Shown in pieces: positions 26,385 through 34,720 of a DNA stretch of 64,000 bases (the first letter of the stretch is position 1; every line of letters begins with the position of its first letter). The translations under genes were made by a program, and so were the position numbers. This DNA is from Desulfurococcales archaeon (lineage in GTDB: Archaea; Thermoproteota; Thermoprotei_A; Sulfolobales; Desulfurococcaceae), in the NCBI GenBank assembly GCA_027022365.1, contig JALVYU010000026.1:62001-126000 (forward strand), read 5' to 3'. The notes below the pieces were generated by a model. That model had not been told where the DNA came from. It did not search any database and saw nothing but the letters and a program-made list of their open reading frames with translations.

Positions 26385-27665
26385 ATGTTTAGAAGAACGT
26401 ATGTATCATCGCTTTTTCTCGTATTGGTTGTTACTGTTGTTTTGCGGAGTATTGGTGATGTTGTTGAGGAGGTTACTGTTCCTTGGCAGGTGCTTGATTT
26501 TACGAATAGTATTTTTCTTGTTGGTGGTGTTTTTGTGTCGTATTTGTTGCCTTGGGTTTTTATTCCGTTTATTGCTGGTAGAGTTATTGATATTGCTAGG
26601 AATAAGTCCTTTGTTGTTGCTTTTTGTATGATTATGCAGATCTCGTCTGTTTTATTGATTATGTTCATGCTTTCTACTGGTTTAGAGACCTTATGGTTTC
26701 TCGGAATAGTCTATTTATCAATAATTGTTATAAGTACTACTGACTCTATACATAGGTATTTTGTGTTTACCAGCATTCCTGAACTAGTGGGGAAGAATGA
26801 GGCTCTCCTTAACAAGTTCAATAGTATTACAGAGCTTTCATCGGGAATAGGAACTATAGTCATGTATGTTCTCTGCGGATACTTGGTAGCAGTATATGGT
26901 TATAAGACGCTCTGGATAGACGTTTTATGCTTAACCATTATAGCTCTTCTACTAATCGATCTCAGCAGATCATTCAAAAAGAAACGCTTACGCTTCTACA
27001 AGGGTGCGTCTATGAATAAGGGCAAACAAATAAAATTTAAAGATCTGCTCAGTACTATAAAAAGGGATCCATTGGTGTTTTCTTACCTCGTTGTCGCTCT
27101 GGGTTTCAATTTCTTCACAGCACCCGTTTCTTTAGTTCTGATAAATTATCTTTACAATACCGTCGATGAACCCACTAAGTACTATGGCTTTATCATGGCG
27201 ATTTCAACTCTTGGAGCAATAATAGGTTCTGGCATAGTAGCTACGTATTCTAAAAAACTGAAATATATTTCTTGTATCATTATCGGGTTACTTGGTGAAG
27301 CAGTAGCTGTTGCAGGAGTATATTTCATAATAGCATATTCTAACGAATATTATAATTGGATACTTACCTTGTTATTAGTCACGGGTATGTATATGATAAT
27401 GGCTATTATGGGAGCAGTGCTGAATATAGGAGCTGATACATTGTTTCAAATGAGGATCCCAGAAGAAGTTCTAGGAAGTTTCAGGGGATTATTTGATAGT
27501 TTGGCCACTATTCCTATAGCATTATCATATATAGTTGTATCAACAATACTAGAGACGTGGGGATACACTATTATAACAGCATCACTAATGGGAATAGGAT
27601 CCATAATAATAGCCTTACTATACATAATCGCATATTCTATATTAATAAAGAAATTAAATACATAG
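26385..27665 (+). CDS. MFS transporter, candidate exporter of the modified peptide
   Basis: The frame is open from 26322, but ATG 26385 has GGTGA five bases upstream and starts MFRRTYVSSLFLVLVVTVV at the first helix. The 426-residue protein has about twelve transmembrane helices in two halves joined by a basic loop (SRSFKKKRLRFYKG, about residues 203-216), as in DHA3-type major facilitator efflux proteins. It is the first gene of the rightward operon, four bases before the third radical SAM gene. Export or self-immunity for the peptide is inferred from position. Confidence 0.82.
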   Translation: MFRRTYVSSLFLVLVVTVVLRSIGDVVEEVTVPWQVLDFTNSIFLVGGVFVSYLLPWVFIPFIAGRVIDIARNKSFVVAFCMIMQISSVLLIMFMLSTGLETLWFLGIVYLSIIVISTTDSIHRYFVFTSIPELVGKNEALLNKFNSITELSSGIGTIVMYVLCGYLVAVYGYKTLWIDVLCLTIIALLLIDLSRSFKKKRLRFYKGASMNKGKQIKFKDLLSTIKRDPLVFSYLVVALGFNFFTAPVSLVLINYLYNTVDEPTKYYGFIMAISTLGAIIGSGIVATYSKKLKYISCIIIGLLGEAVAVAGVYFIIAYSNEYYNWILTLLLVTGMYMIMAIMGAVLNIGADTLFQMRIPEEVLGSFRGLFDSLATIPIALSYIVVSTILETWGYTIITASLMGIGSIIIALLYIIAYSILIKKLNT

Positions 27666-27669
27666 CAGG

Positions 27670-28851
27670 ATGATTATGATGCAAAAGTCTCGTTTAAAAC
27701 ATTTACAGATATTACCAACATTATCGTGTAATATGAACTGTGATTACTGTTACATAAAATTTGCTCCTATGACACAAATTAATTATAAAATGAGTAATGA
27801 TACAGTTGATCTGATAGTTGAATCTATACGCCAAAAAAAGCTTCAATTATCTGATAATGCTACAATTACATTTCTGGGTGGGGAAGTAACTCTTTGTCCA
27901 GAAATTATAGATAGATTTTTTATAAAGCTTCACGACAATCTAAAGAAGAATAAATATATTATCAATATCCAAACTAATGGTTTAGAAATAAGTTCCCTCA
28001 TAGAGATATTACGAAAATTCAAAGATATTTTACCGCAAATAAACATAACGATTAGCATAGATGGTTTTGAAAAAATTCATGACTTTTATAGAAAGGACAA
28101 AAATGGCAACGGGACATTCAAGAGGATCCAAAAGAATTTAATAATGTTATTGAGATTATTGCATCCTAGCAAGATAACTATTCAGTCAACATTAACAAAT
28201 AAAACAAAAAATATTCATAATTTTATAAAAACCTTTCACTCATATGGTATAACAAAATTTCAACTAGTACCTGTAATCACTCCTCCAAGTCTTAGTCATA
28301 TGAGAATTAAACCAACGAATTACCTTGATGAATATATCAAAGTCATCGATTACTATTTTGAGTGCTTAAAAAAAGAAAATCCATTTACAGAAGATTTAAT
28401 ATCTCATTATTTATACAGAATATTGTCTTTAACTAATATCTTGACTAATCCAACTAATTTTCCTGAAAATATATGTCCTATAGGGGTTTCTGTTCTTGCA
28501 ATCGATCCTAAAGGATATGTATATCCCTGTTCAATGTTTGTAGGTTTTAAAGACTATTGTCTCGGAAGGATTGATAATATAGATAAGACTAAAGTAGAAA
28601 ATATAGTTCGGAAAGTAATACAGGGAAGAAGGAAATATTGTAGAAATTGTAAATTAATTAATATCTGTGATCATGGATGCGTAGCAAGAAACCTTATAGA
28701 AAAAAGTGATATAGCTATATTCCCTAAAGAATATTGTAGTATTAAAAGAAATATAATATTATATATTATCAAAAAGCTTTCTAGTATATTACCGAATCTC
28801 AATCCATATTTTCAACATATAGAAAAAGAATTAAGTTTACAGTATTTATGA
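27670..28851 (+). CDS. Radical SAM/SPASM peptide-modifying enzyme (third, in transporter operon)
   Basis: 393 residues. Cluster motif C20-x3-C24-x2-C27 (LSCNMNCDYCYIKF), then TFLGGEVTLC, where GGE is followed by V in place of the usual P, and NIQTNGLEIS. SPASM motifs are CPIGVSVLAIDPKGYVYPC, canonical Cx2Cx5Cx3C (CRNCKLINICDHGC) and a final EYCSIKR. Begins four bases after the transporter. Three different SPASM enzymes around one small precursor is unusual. Confidence 0.88.
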   Translation: MIMMQKSRLKHLQILPTLSCNMNCDYCYIKFAPMTQINYKMSNDTVDLIVESIRQKKLQLSDNATITFLGGEVTLCPEIIDRFFIKLHDNLKKNKYIINIQTNGLEISSLIEILRKFKDILPQINITISIDGFEKIHDFYRKDKNGNGTFKRIQKNLIMLLRLLHPSKITIQSTLTNKTKNIHNFIKTFHSYGITKFQLVPVITPPSLSHMRIKPTNYLDEYIKVIDYYFECLKKENPFTEDLISHYLYRILSLTNILTNPTNFPENICPIGVSVLAIDPKGYVYPCSMFVGFKDYCLGRIDNIDKTKVENIVRKVIQGRRKYCRNCKLINICDHGCVARNLIEKSDIAIFPKEYCSIKRNIILYIIKKLSSILPNLNPYFQHIEKELSLQYL

Positions 28852-28920
28852 ATATAATTTTTAAATATCTTTGATAATCTAAGCAAATATTTTTTACCAA
28901 GCAGAGTTCTTTAGAAAATC

Positions 28921-28941
28921 TATAGCAACTATGTTGCTATA
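28921..28941. terminator. Hairpin after the third radical SAM gene
   Basis: TATAGCAAC and its exact complement enclose a three-base loop (nine perfect pairs), 70 bases past the stop. The 470-base gap 28852-29321 is otherwise AT-rich. It may end the transporter operon, though archaeal termination mainly needs T-runs. Confidence 0.35.
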
Positions 28942-29105
28942 AATAACATCGTATTATATCCTTACAGCTTGACTACGAGAACGTATTCCATAATGTGTCG
29001 TTCAAAATTTACAATGGTCACGATGATTATACCGATTATCAATAAAAAATACTAATAATATAGATATTAACTCTCATATGAATTGACTGATTAATCTTAT
29101 CATAA

Positions 29106-29234
29106 CTACGAAGGACATTGATCTAGCCCTATAGTTTGAGCGTATCGAATAGCCTTAGAAGAATAATGGTCCCGGTTAATATATGCATATACTAGAAGTC
29201 CAAGAATTCTATCTACTAAATTTTCTTGTCGCAC
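29106..29234 (-). CDS. Possible small protein (42 aa)
   Basis: GTG at 29234 preceded by GAGGGG gives a protein-like helical frame (LVDRILGLLVYAYINR, then SKAIRYAQTIGLDQCPS) in an otherwise empty gap. It could be a small gene or the 5' remnant of a larger helical protein. No family recognised. Confidence 0.3.
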   Translation of the reverse strand: MRQENLVDRILGLLVYAYINRDHYSSKAIRYAQTIGLDQCPS

Positions 29235-29321
29235 CGCTTCCCCTCATTAATATTATAGACCTATATAAGCTGTCAAAACTTCTTCTAACAGGGTATTAAA
29301 TAATAATATACGGATTTGCGT

Positions 29322-31175
29322 CTAATAGGAGTGGGTAATTATATCAAGGGCTTTTTCTAGATCTATTTTTCCACCATACATTTGTATCGTTAATAGTAGT
29401 TTCACTGCCCATTCGCCGTGATGATCTCTTATTTGTGTTAAGAGTCTCTTGTCCAGTCCACGCATCGTGCCTGCAGGTGTTCGTGTTCTAATGTATTTCC
29501 ACAGGTCCGGGCTGTAATAGACCATGCCTTTCTCCAGGTCTACGGATATTAGTCCTACTTCTATTAGCTCGTATAGCTTTTTCCAGCCTGGATGTCTGGT
29601 GTAGTCTTCATATTTGGTCTCCTTGTCTAGTACTAGCTTGTTCTTCTTGAGGGCTTTGATGAGCTCTGGTATTATTTTCTTGATGACTATTTCGCCGCAC
29701 TGTATCACGGCCTGCTTGTAGAGGGGCTCGATAACGTTGACTAGGCCGGCTTCCCATAGTTGTCTTAGTTGTTGCTTGAGTCCTGGGCCTAGGCCTCTCC
29801 ACGCGGCCTCAACGATCTTTTCATAATCCTTCTCGGACAAAGTACATACTACTGGCTGCTTATTGAACACCGTCTCCACTAGAACCCGTTTCAGCCCCGC
29901 CTTAACCTCTGCTATCTCCCGGTGTAACTTGGCTATTGAGCCAGCAACATCTACGTGGGCCTGGAAGAGATTCAATAAGTCCTCAACACTCATCTCATTC
30001 TTTCTCCTACGGATCCTCCTCTCAATTCTCAGCGGTCCATCACCGTCGACACCACCCTTTAGGTAGGCAACCAAGTCCCCGGCCGTGAACTGGCCGGCCC
30101 GGAACTGGAGGCTACCCCTCCACAAATCACAGTGCAGGTCGACACGTAGAACAGATAAATCAACAACCCCAACCTCTACACCAAGAACCCCGGAAAGCTC
30201 CCCAACCAAAGCCTCCAGAAACCCCTCAAGCTCCCCGGGACCACTAAAAGACCCAGAAACAATAACCTCACAACCACCACTATATCCACACAAAACCCTA
30301 ACCCTACGACCCAAAACCTCAAACACAAACCCAAGCTTACCACCCATACCACTACCAACAACCCGAAAACCCCTCCTCGACAAACACACAAAACCACAAT
30401 GCCCCGGAACATACAAAACCAAACCATTAACACCACAAGAACCATCCTCACCACTAACACCGCCAAACCCAGCCGCAGGCGGGGCCCCTCCCCCAGCCTC
30501 CCCGATCACATTTTGCCCGGTATCAGAACCCTTGCTGGCGTCGGGGGCTTTACTACTACATATTAATGGTAATAGTGAACAAATCCTATTGGAAACCCTG
30601 TAGAGTCCCCGCTTAATCCTCTCGACATAGCCTGTTCTACGGAGCCTCCACAGATACTTCTTAACAAGATGGGGATCCAGTTTCAGGTAGAAGGCTAGAG
30701 TAGAAGGAGTAAACACCCGGAGCCTAGCTGCAGCCTCCAGGATCCTGCGGGAGACCATGCCTAGGAGACTAGGTCTAGGATGCCTTGAGACACTACTTGA
30801 GACACCCGGACCAGGAGTCACATCAACTCCATGAGACAAAGGACTAGAAGTCACTTCAAGACCATGAGACACCCTAGCAGAAGTCTCTTCACAACATGAG
30901 ACAACTCCATGAGACACCTGGTTGCTGGAGCACTTCTTCCTAGAGACAGGTAATAAGCCAGCAGCTGTCTCATTATAGGCTATATGAGACATTTGATTAG
31001 ACCTAGACCTCTTCGGAACATAGACTCCCAGAGCGATAAGCTTCCTACGAACCCAATCCTTAGAGATATAGAGGTTAAACCTAGAGGAAACCATACGGGC
31101 TATCTTACGGAGACTAAACCCTTGACGGTAGAGCTCTACGGTATACAAGAGAACAGGATCCAGGGACTGGGCCAA
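29322..31175 (-). CDS. Large plasmid-type DNA-binding protein, candidate replication initiator
   Basis: 617 residues, TTG start. An N-terminal helix-turn-helix (residues 5-55: YRQGFSLRKIARMVSSRF) is followed by a Ser/His-rich linker (60-130) with repeated V/M-S-H-G units. A winged helix comes next (about 140-195: FTPSTLAFYLKLDPHLVKKY), then a Gly-rich central domain (230-380) and a helical C-terminal domain. I recognise no HUH or primase site. Two DNA-binding domains, internal DNA repeats and position at the end of an element make a replication or partition role plausible but unproven. Residues 230-345 use almost only G/T-rich codons. The frame antisense to this region (30085-30603) is a Pro/Thr-rich shadow. 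Confidence 0.6.
   Translation of the reverse strand: MAQSLDPVLLYTVELYRQGFSLRKIARMVSSRFNLYISKDWVRRKLIALGVYVPKRSRSNQMSHIAYNETAAGLLPVSRKKCSSNQVSHGVVSCCEETSARVSHGLEVTSSPLSHGVDVTPGPGVSSSVSRHPRPSLLGMVSRRILEAAARLRVFTPSTLAFYLKLDPHLVKKYLWRLRRTGYVERIKRGLYRVSNRICSLLPLICSSKAPDASKGSDTGQNVIGEAGGGAPPAAGFGGVSGEDGSCGVNGLVLYVPGHCGFVCLSRRGFRVVGSGMGGKLGFVFEVLGRRVRVLCGYSGGCEVIVSGSFSGPGELEGFLEALVGELSGVLGVEVGVVDLSVLRVDLHCDLWRGSLQFRAGQFTAGDLVAYLKGGVDGDGPLRIERRIRRRKNEMSVEDLLNLFQAHVDVAGSIAKLHREIAEVKAGLKRVLVETVFNKQPVVCTLSEKDYEKIVEAAWRGLGPGLKQQLRQLWEAGLVNVIEPLYKQAVIQCGEIVIKKIIPELIKALKKNKLVLDKETKYEDYTRHPGWKKLYELIEVGLISVDLEKGMVYYSPDLWKYIRTRTPAGTMRGLDKRLLTQIRDHHGEWAVKLLLTIQMYGGKIDLEKALDIITHSY
30784..30992. repeat. Cluster of GAGAC/ATGAGAC repeats inside the replication-like gene
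   Basis: Within about 210 bases the plus strand shows GAGAC near 30787, 30799, 30833, 30866, 30898, 30912, 30943 and 30986, and its complement GTCTC near 30883 and 30966; at least four are CATGAGACA. They encode the repeated V/M-S-H-G residues of the linker. Iterated short motifs inside a replication gene are typical of iteron origins, so they may serve as DNA sites as well as code. Confidence 0.55.
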
Positions 31176-31180
31176 AGCAA

Positions 31181-31354
31181 TTACCCCTCGTGACGAGAGA
31201 TGACTATGTAGGCGGAATCACTGTATTTCTTCACGAGTCCTAACCAGCGGGTAACTGGTATGTGCCAAGCCTTGATAATACCTCCACGCCTACGTAGCAC
31301 AACAAGAACCAGCACACCGCGGAAAATGATTTTGACTAAACGCCTCCGAATCAA
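31181..31354 (-). CDS. Small basic protein upstream of the replication-like gene (57 aa)
   Basis: TTG at 31354 with GAGGG about ten bases upstream. Strongly basic (IRRRLVKIIFRG, then VLRRRGGIIKAWHIPVTRWL), ending SRHEG with the stop five bases before the TTG of the 617-residue gene, so the two look co-translated. The strand-rich basic composition suggests nucleic-acid binding. Start uncertain. Confidence 0.45.
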   Translation of the reverse strand: MIRRRLVKIIFRGVLVLVVLRRRGGIIKAWHIPVTRWLGLVKKYSDSAYIVISRHEG

Positions 31355-31418
31355 TGCCTTAACCCTCAGGAAACACTTGTACGGCTACGTTTTCCGGGCA
31401 ATATTCTCGAGTAAAGTG

Positions 31419-31574
31419 CTAGGCGTAGGCCTTCGCCCTCCTCTTAGCGAGCAGGTATTTCACCAGGTAGGCTTCAGGACCGAGTCTAGAAAGAACCCTC
31501 TCCACGATAGCCGGATCCTCCTTCTGGATCTCCTCAATAAGTCTCCGGGCCTCCTCGAGGGCCCGCTTATTCAT
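31419..31574 (-). CDS. Small helical protein (51 aa)
   Basis: ATG at 31574 overlaps the TAA of the TFB-like gene (ATGAATAA), the usual sign of translational coupling. The product is charged and helical (LEEARRLIEEIQKEDPAIVE, then YLLAKRRAKAYA). Codon use matches the upstream operon of winged-helix and TFB-like genes. No family recognised. Confidence 0.55.
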   Translation of the reverse strand: MNKRALEEARRLIEEIQKEDPAIVERVLSRLGPEAYLVKYLLAKRRAKAYA

Positions 31575-32190
31575 TCCCCACAGCCTCTTCGAGGAGGGTC
31601 TTATGCTTGTTAATGATGGAGCGGGCTATGCGGAGGAGCCGATTAAACGTTGTTTCGCTGACGAGGGGTTTCAGCCCATCCAAGTCTCTATAGGAGAAAG
31701 TATAGCGGCCTCGGAGAAGCTCGTAGACGATATAGGATAGCAGGTATCTGCCGCGAATACTCCTATTAATAGCCAGAGGCTCGACTTCCCCGAGAACACC
31801 GATGATCCTGTCAAGGACCGGGCGTAGCCCCCTTTTCTCAAACCAGTCGAGAACCTCGATGCTCTTCCGAGAATACACAGTAAGCACAAACCTGCCCTGC
31901 CTAAGCAGCCTCTCCTCATCCACCATGTACCCCCGACTCGTAATAGACCTGGCGAGCCTGAGTAACCTGTAGTGTTTACGGAGCCTATGCTCAAGCCTCC
32001 TAAGCTCCCTATCGGCCCGGTAACCGTAGCGTCTAAGACGTTTACGCTACTCGATCCTAGCCCATTCCCTGGCCTCCTCCCCTACGTGAACCGGGCCGTA
32101 GTCGTAGATCCTGTCGACAACCTCCCCGGTATCCATGCATACTACTTCTCCACGCGTATAATCCCATATGAGCTGTCTACACTCATCCAT
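31567..32190 (-). pseudogene. TFB-like (transcription factor B) gene interrupted by in-frame TAG
   Basis: ATG at 32190 with GGTGAT upstream. The first residues, LIWDYTRGEVVCMDTGEVVD followed by GPVHVGEEAREW, match the B-reader/B-linker region of archaeal TFB (compare VYDKSRAEVVDAETGLVVED in the 35.05 kb gene). A TAG at 32047-32049 interrupts the frame, which then continues without a break through RADRELRRLEHRLRKHYRL and a helical domain to TAA 31567. Intact length would be 207 residues, the same size as the other TFB-like protein, and both lack the zinc ribbon. Possible re-start at 31926. It overlaps the upstream gene by 8 bases. Confidence 0.55.
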
Positions 32191-32422
32191 AGCTATCACC
32201 CAGCTCCTCCACGCACTCCTCCAACAGCTCCCTCTCCAGCCTGCACTCCCTATCCCACTCGAGACTGTGGACCCAGCACTCCAGGAGAGAATCAATAAAT
32301 CCCCTGCACCGAGCCCTGACAACACTGTAAGGCAACCCATACCTATCCGCAAGCTCCAAAACAAGATCCTCAACACGATGCACTAACACGGTTAATGGCT
32401 CGATATACATAAAAGAGATCAC
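32183..32422 (-). CDS. Small hypothetical protein in TFB-like operon (79 aa)
   Basis: ATG at 32422. Helical protein with LTVLVHRVEDLVLELADRYG, two spaced Cys (RARCRGFIDSLLECW) and an acidic tail (ERELLEECVEELGD). Its start overlaps the end of the winged-helix gene by four bases and its end overlaps the TFB-like gene by eight, giving a tightly coupled operon of wHTH, this protein, TFB-like and the 51-residue protein. Probably part of one regulatory unit; the role is unknown. Confidence 0.6.
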   Translation of the reverse strand: MISFMYIEPLTVLVHRVEDLVLELADRYGLPYSVVRARCRGFIDSLLECWVHSLEWDRECRLERELLEECVEELGDSYG

Positions 32423-32685
32423 CTTGTTGAGCTCTGGGTTACTGTTTGAAGCTCTTTAGTAATTCTGTGAAGAACTTCAAGCCCCTTCTTTGTAATGGAG
32501 TATTTTCCTTTAGAAACTTTAATTACGAATCCATGGATTATCAGCTCCTTGATATTATAATATATTGTTCCGACTGAAAGACCCGTTATTGATAGTAGCT
32601 CACTCAGCGATTTTGGCCCATCGCTTAACGCATATAATATCTTGCCCTGTGAAGATAACATTTTAATTACTTTGACGTCCTGCAT
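32419..32685 (-). CDS. ArsR-like winged-helix regulator (88 aa)
   Basis: A compact winged helix: ILYALSDGPKSLSELLSITG, then LSVGTIYYNIKELIIHGFV with the recognition helix, followed by the wing VSKGKYSITKKGLEVL. ATG at 32685, divergent from another winged-helix gene starting at 32712, so both promoters overlap and cross-regulation is likely. First gene of a leftward operon with the TFB-like gene. Confidence 0.78.
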   Translation of the reverse strand: MQDVKVIKMLSSQGKILYALSDGPKSLSELLSITGLSVGTIYYNIKELIIHGFVIKVSKGKYSITKKGLEVLHRITKELQTVTQSSTR

Positions 32686-32711
32686 GTTTCTTACCTCACT
32701 TTTTAAACAGA

Positions 32712-32942
32712 GTGCTTAAGGAACTAGAAAAGAGAGAACACCTGCTGATTTCAGAAGCTATAGCCATAGCGGGCTCAACAGTATTCTATCAGAGATACCT
32801 TCCATATCTCGAAGAAAAAGGATATGTTGTAAGCGAGAAAAAAAGAGAAGGGAGAAGAACAATAAGACTAATCAAGCTCACTGAGAAGGGCAAAAAGCTT
32901 CTCGAGCTCCTTGAGGAAATTAATAAGCTTGACAGGGAGTGA
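32712..32942 (+). CDS. Winged-helix regulator (76 aa)
   Basis: GTG start. LLISEAIAIAGSTVFYQRYL forms the helix-turn-helix; EEKGYVVSEKKREGRRTIRL and KLTEKGKKLLELLEEI give the wing and C-terminal helix seen in MarR/PadR-like proteins. It is divergent from a second winged-helix gene only 26 bases away. The same frame is open upstream, so a longer N-terminus is possible. Confidence 0.7.
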   Translation: MLKELEKREHLLISEAIAIAGSTVFYQRYLPYLEEKGYVVSEKKREGRRTIRLIKLTEKGKKLLELLEEINKLDRE

Positions 32943-32990
32943 GTATAGTGTAGGCTTCGATGAGTTAATGGTAGTGTTCGGGGATATTAG

Positions 32991-33704
32991 GTGCTTATAA
33001 CGGATAGGGAGTTTCTTCGCAAACGGGATAGAGTTGTTCGTGATTTAATGAGATTATTTGATTCTTTAGGTATTGATAAGGGGTTCTTGAATGAACTTTA
33101 TAGTTGTAAGAGGGTTTCAGAGTTCAAGGATTGTTTAACGAAAGTGCTGAATAGTATAGATGCCCGAGGATTGATAGAGGATAGGGATTCATTTGCCAGT
33201 GATCTTAACAAGATTCTTACCAGGATACTGTTGAAGGCTGTCTTCATTAATGATAAATGGATTATATTCTACAGGGGACGTGGAAAAGGTAGCCGTGCCT
33301 ATGGGAGAATACGTATAGTAGTAAGTGTTATAAGTGGGGGTATAGCGGGTTTCTTCTACCTAGGCCTCTTCCTCCTATTTTTAGAGGTATATGATTTTCC
33401 AGGATTCATAAAGTACTGTACGTGGATAGCATTCGCTTACAATTCTTTTTGGACCATAGGCTACTTTATCGGGCTAAGAGAATGGACTACGGGAAAATAT
33501 AGTGTTAAACAATATATTGTAAACACCCTCTATATCCTAGCCCTCAACATTGTATTAGCGATGGTGTTTAGCCTTTTATACAGGGGAAATCCCTCATATC
33601 TCCTATATGCAGTAATATACCTGGGTTTAGCTATACTTCCATTTAAACCTAGACAAGAACGAGGAGAAGCCCCACCACCAATCTTCATACCAATACCTGT
33701 ATAG
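32991..33704 (+). CDS. Hypothetical membrane protein (237 aa)
   Basis: GTG at 32991. The N-terminal 100 residues are soluble and helical (DRVVRDLMRLFDSLGID); then four hydrophobic segments follow (about 108-132, 140-160, 173-195, 200-216) and a Pro-rich tail. No transporter motif is seen. Follows the winged-helix gene by 48 bases and may be co-transcribed with it. Element-encoded membrane protein of unknown role. Confidence 0.6.
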   Translation: MLITDREFLRKRDRVVRDLMRLFDSLGIDKGFLNELYSCKRVSEFKDCLTKVLNSIDARGLIEDRDSFASDLNKILTRILLKAVFINDKWIIFYRGRGKGSRAYGRIRIVVSVISGGIAGFFYLGLFLLFLEVYDFPGFIKYCTWIAFAYNSFWTIGYFIGLREWTTGKYSVKQYIVNTLYILALNIVLAMVFSLLYRGNPSYLLYAVIYLGLAILPFKPRQERGEAPPPIFIPIPV

Positions 33705-33748
33705 CTTCGCTGGCTACCCCGTGGAAAGCTCTTCTACTAGCTTCTCTA

Positions 33749-34564
33749 CTATATTATATTATTGACTATATCTATGAATTTTCTGAAGTCATGGTTTTTC
33801 TCGGTCTCCTGCTTTATTACCGCGAAATAATCGGCAATAGTTTTCACGTTTTTCTGGGAGAGCAGTTTATTTATTCTATTTATGGATTCCAGCACGTTTT
33901 CGGCTGTTAATTCCCGGTTCATAAGGGCTTTGTATATTTCTTGTTTTAGCATTCTCCTTGCGGCTGGATAGACCCTTCTATACATGTTTATGTCAACTGT
34001 GTAGCCGCGTTTTCCTCTATAACCTTTCAGAAACAGTTCTCTCCTTACCAGCTCACTCAGCAACTCCGAGGAGGCATTGACGAGAACATCCACAGATAAC
34101 ATTCTTTCATTAAGCCATTCCTCCACGATCTTTATTACCTGGTCGATTTTGCCGAAGAACTTCTCCCTAACACTCTCGAAGACCTCTTCATAGTAAGGAC
34201 AGGATTCTTCGATAGCACGACATCTATCCATATACATTGAAAACAATGACTCGATATCTCTTCTAACATTGTCCCGATCCATGCCTTTTCTAAGATCATT
34301 CTCTATCCGGTTAAGGATGAAGTGGGCCAGTAAACACTTAGCTCCATGTATCCCGTAGTTCTTTACTATATAGCTGTACATGAGTGGGAACTCGTTCTTC
34401 TTAAACCCGAAATGAACCGGGGCCTTCTCCTCCAAATCCTGGTATGGGAGAACATCTTTAACCCGCGGAGGCTCTTCATCAATAACCCTATCTATAACCC
34501 TACACAGAACATCGTCTAATCCAAGGATCCTATAAACCTTGGAGTGAATCTCCCAGCCCGGCAT
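33749..34564 (-). CDS. Hypothetical protein, paralogue of the 41.6 kb gene (271 aa)
   Basis: Begins MPGWEIHSKVYRILGLDDVL. The start pattern MP-x-W-x2-H-x-K-x4-LG-x-D and the following IDRVIDEEPPRVKDVLPYQD parallel the protein at 41646 (MPDWNTHVKWASRLGIDREI, IDDPEEVLKDDP). Short N-terminal Trp/His motifs of this kind occur in zinc-dependent phospholipase C-like helical proteins, and this one also has HFILNRIENDLRKG, but metal binding cannot be shown. Entirely helical, no signal peptide. Confidence 0.55.
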   Translation of the reverse strand: MPGWEIHSKVYRILGLDDVLCRVIDRVIDEEPPRVKDVLPYQDLEEKAPVHFGFKKNEFPLMYSYIVKNYGIHGAKCLLAHFILNRIENDLRKGMDRDNVRRDIESLFSMYMDRCRAIEESCPYYEEVFESVREKFFGKIDQVIKIVEEWLNERMLSVDVLVNASSELLSELVRRELFLKGYRGKRGYTVDINMYRRVYPAARRMLKQEIYKALMNRELTAENVLESINRINKLLSQKNVKTIADYFAVIKQETEKNHDFRKFIDIVNNII

Positions 34565-34720
34565 AGGATATCAGCCTAATATTAGTTTATGAGGTCTTCT
34601 CCATAAAAAGGGTACATGGAGTATCTTGGAAGATAAGGTACTTGGGGATTATGATATGCCGAAAAACCTGTGGCTTCAGGCGACGGGTGGGCAGGGAACG
34701 CTTTTCTAGCTCTTTCTGGG

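Noticed and set aside
30085-30603. 172-codon plus-strand open frame, Pro/Thr-rich
   Set aside because: It is the mirror of the G/T-rich part of the 617-residue minus-strand protein, which has clear DNA-binding domains on both sides of that part.
31671-31994. 107-codon minus frame overlapping the TFB-like gene
   Set aside because: Shadow frame; the in-frame continuation of the TFB-like gene is better composed and fits the operon overlaps.
32047-32049. TAG in the TFB-like gene as a pyrrolysine codon
   Set aside because: No pyrrolysine system is expected in Crenarchaeota and nothing in the window supports one.
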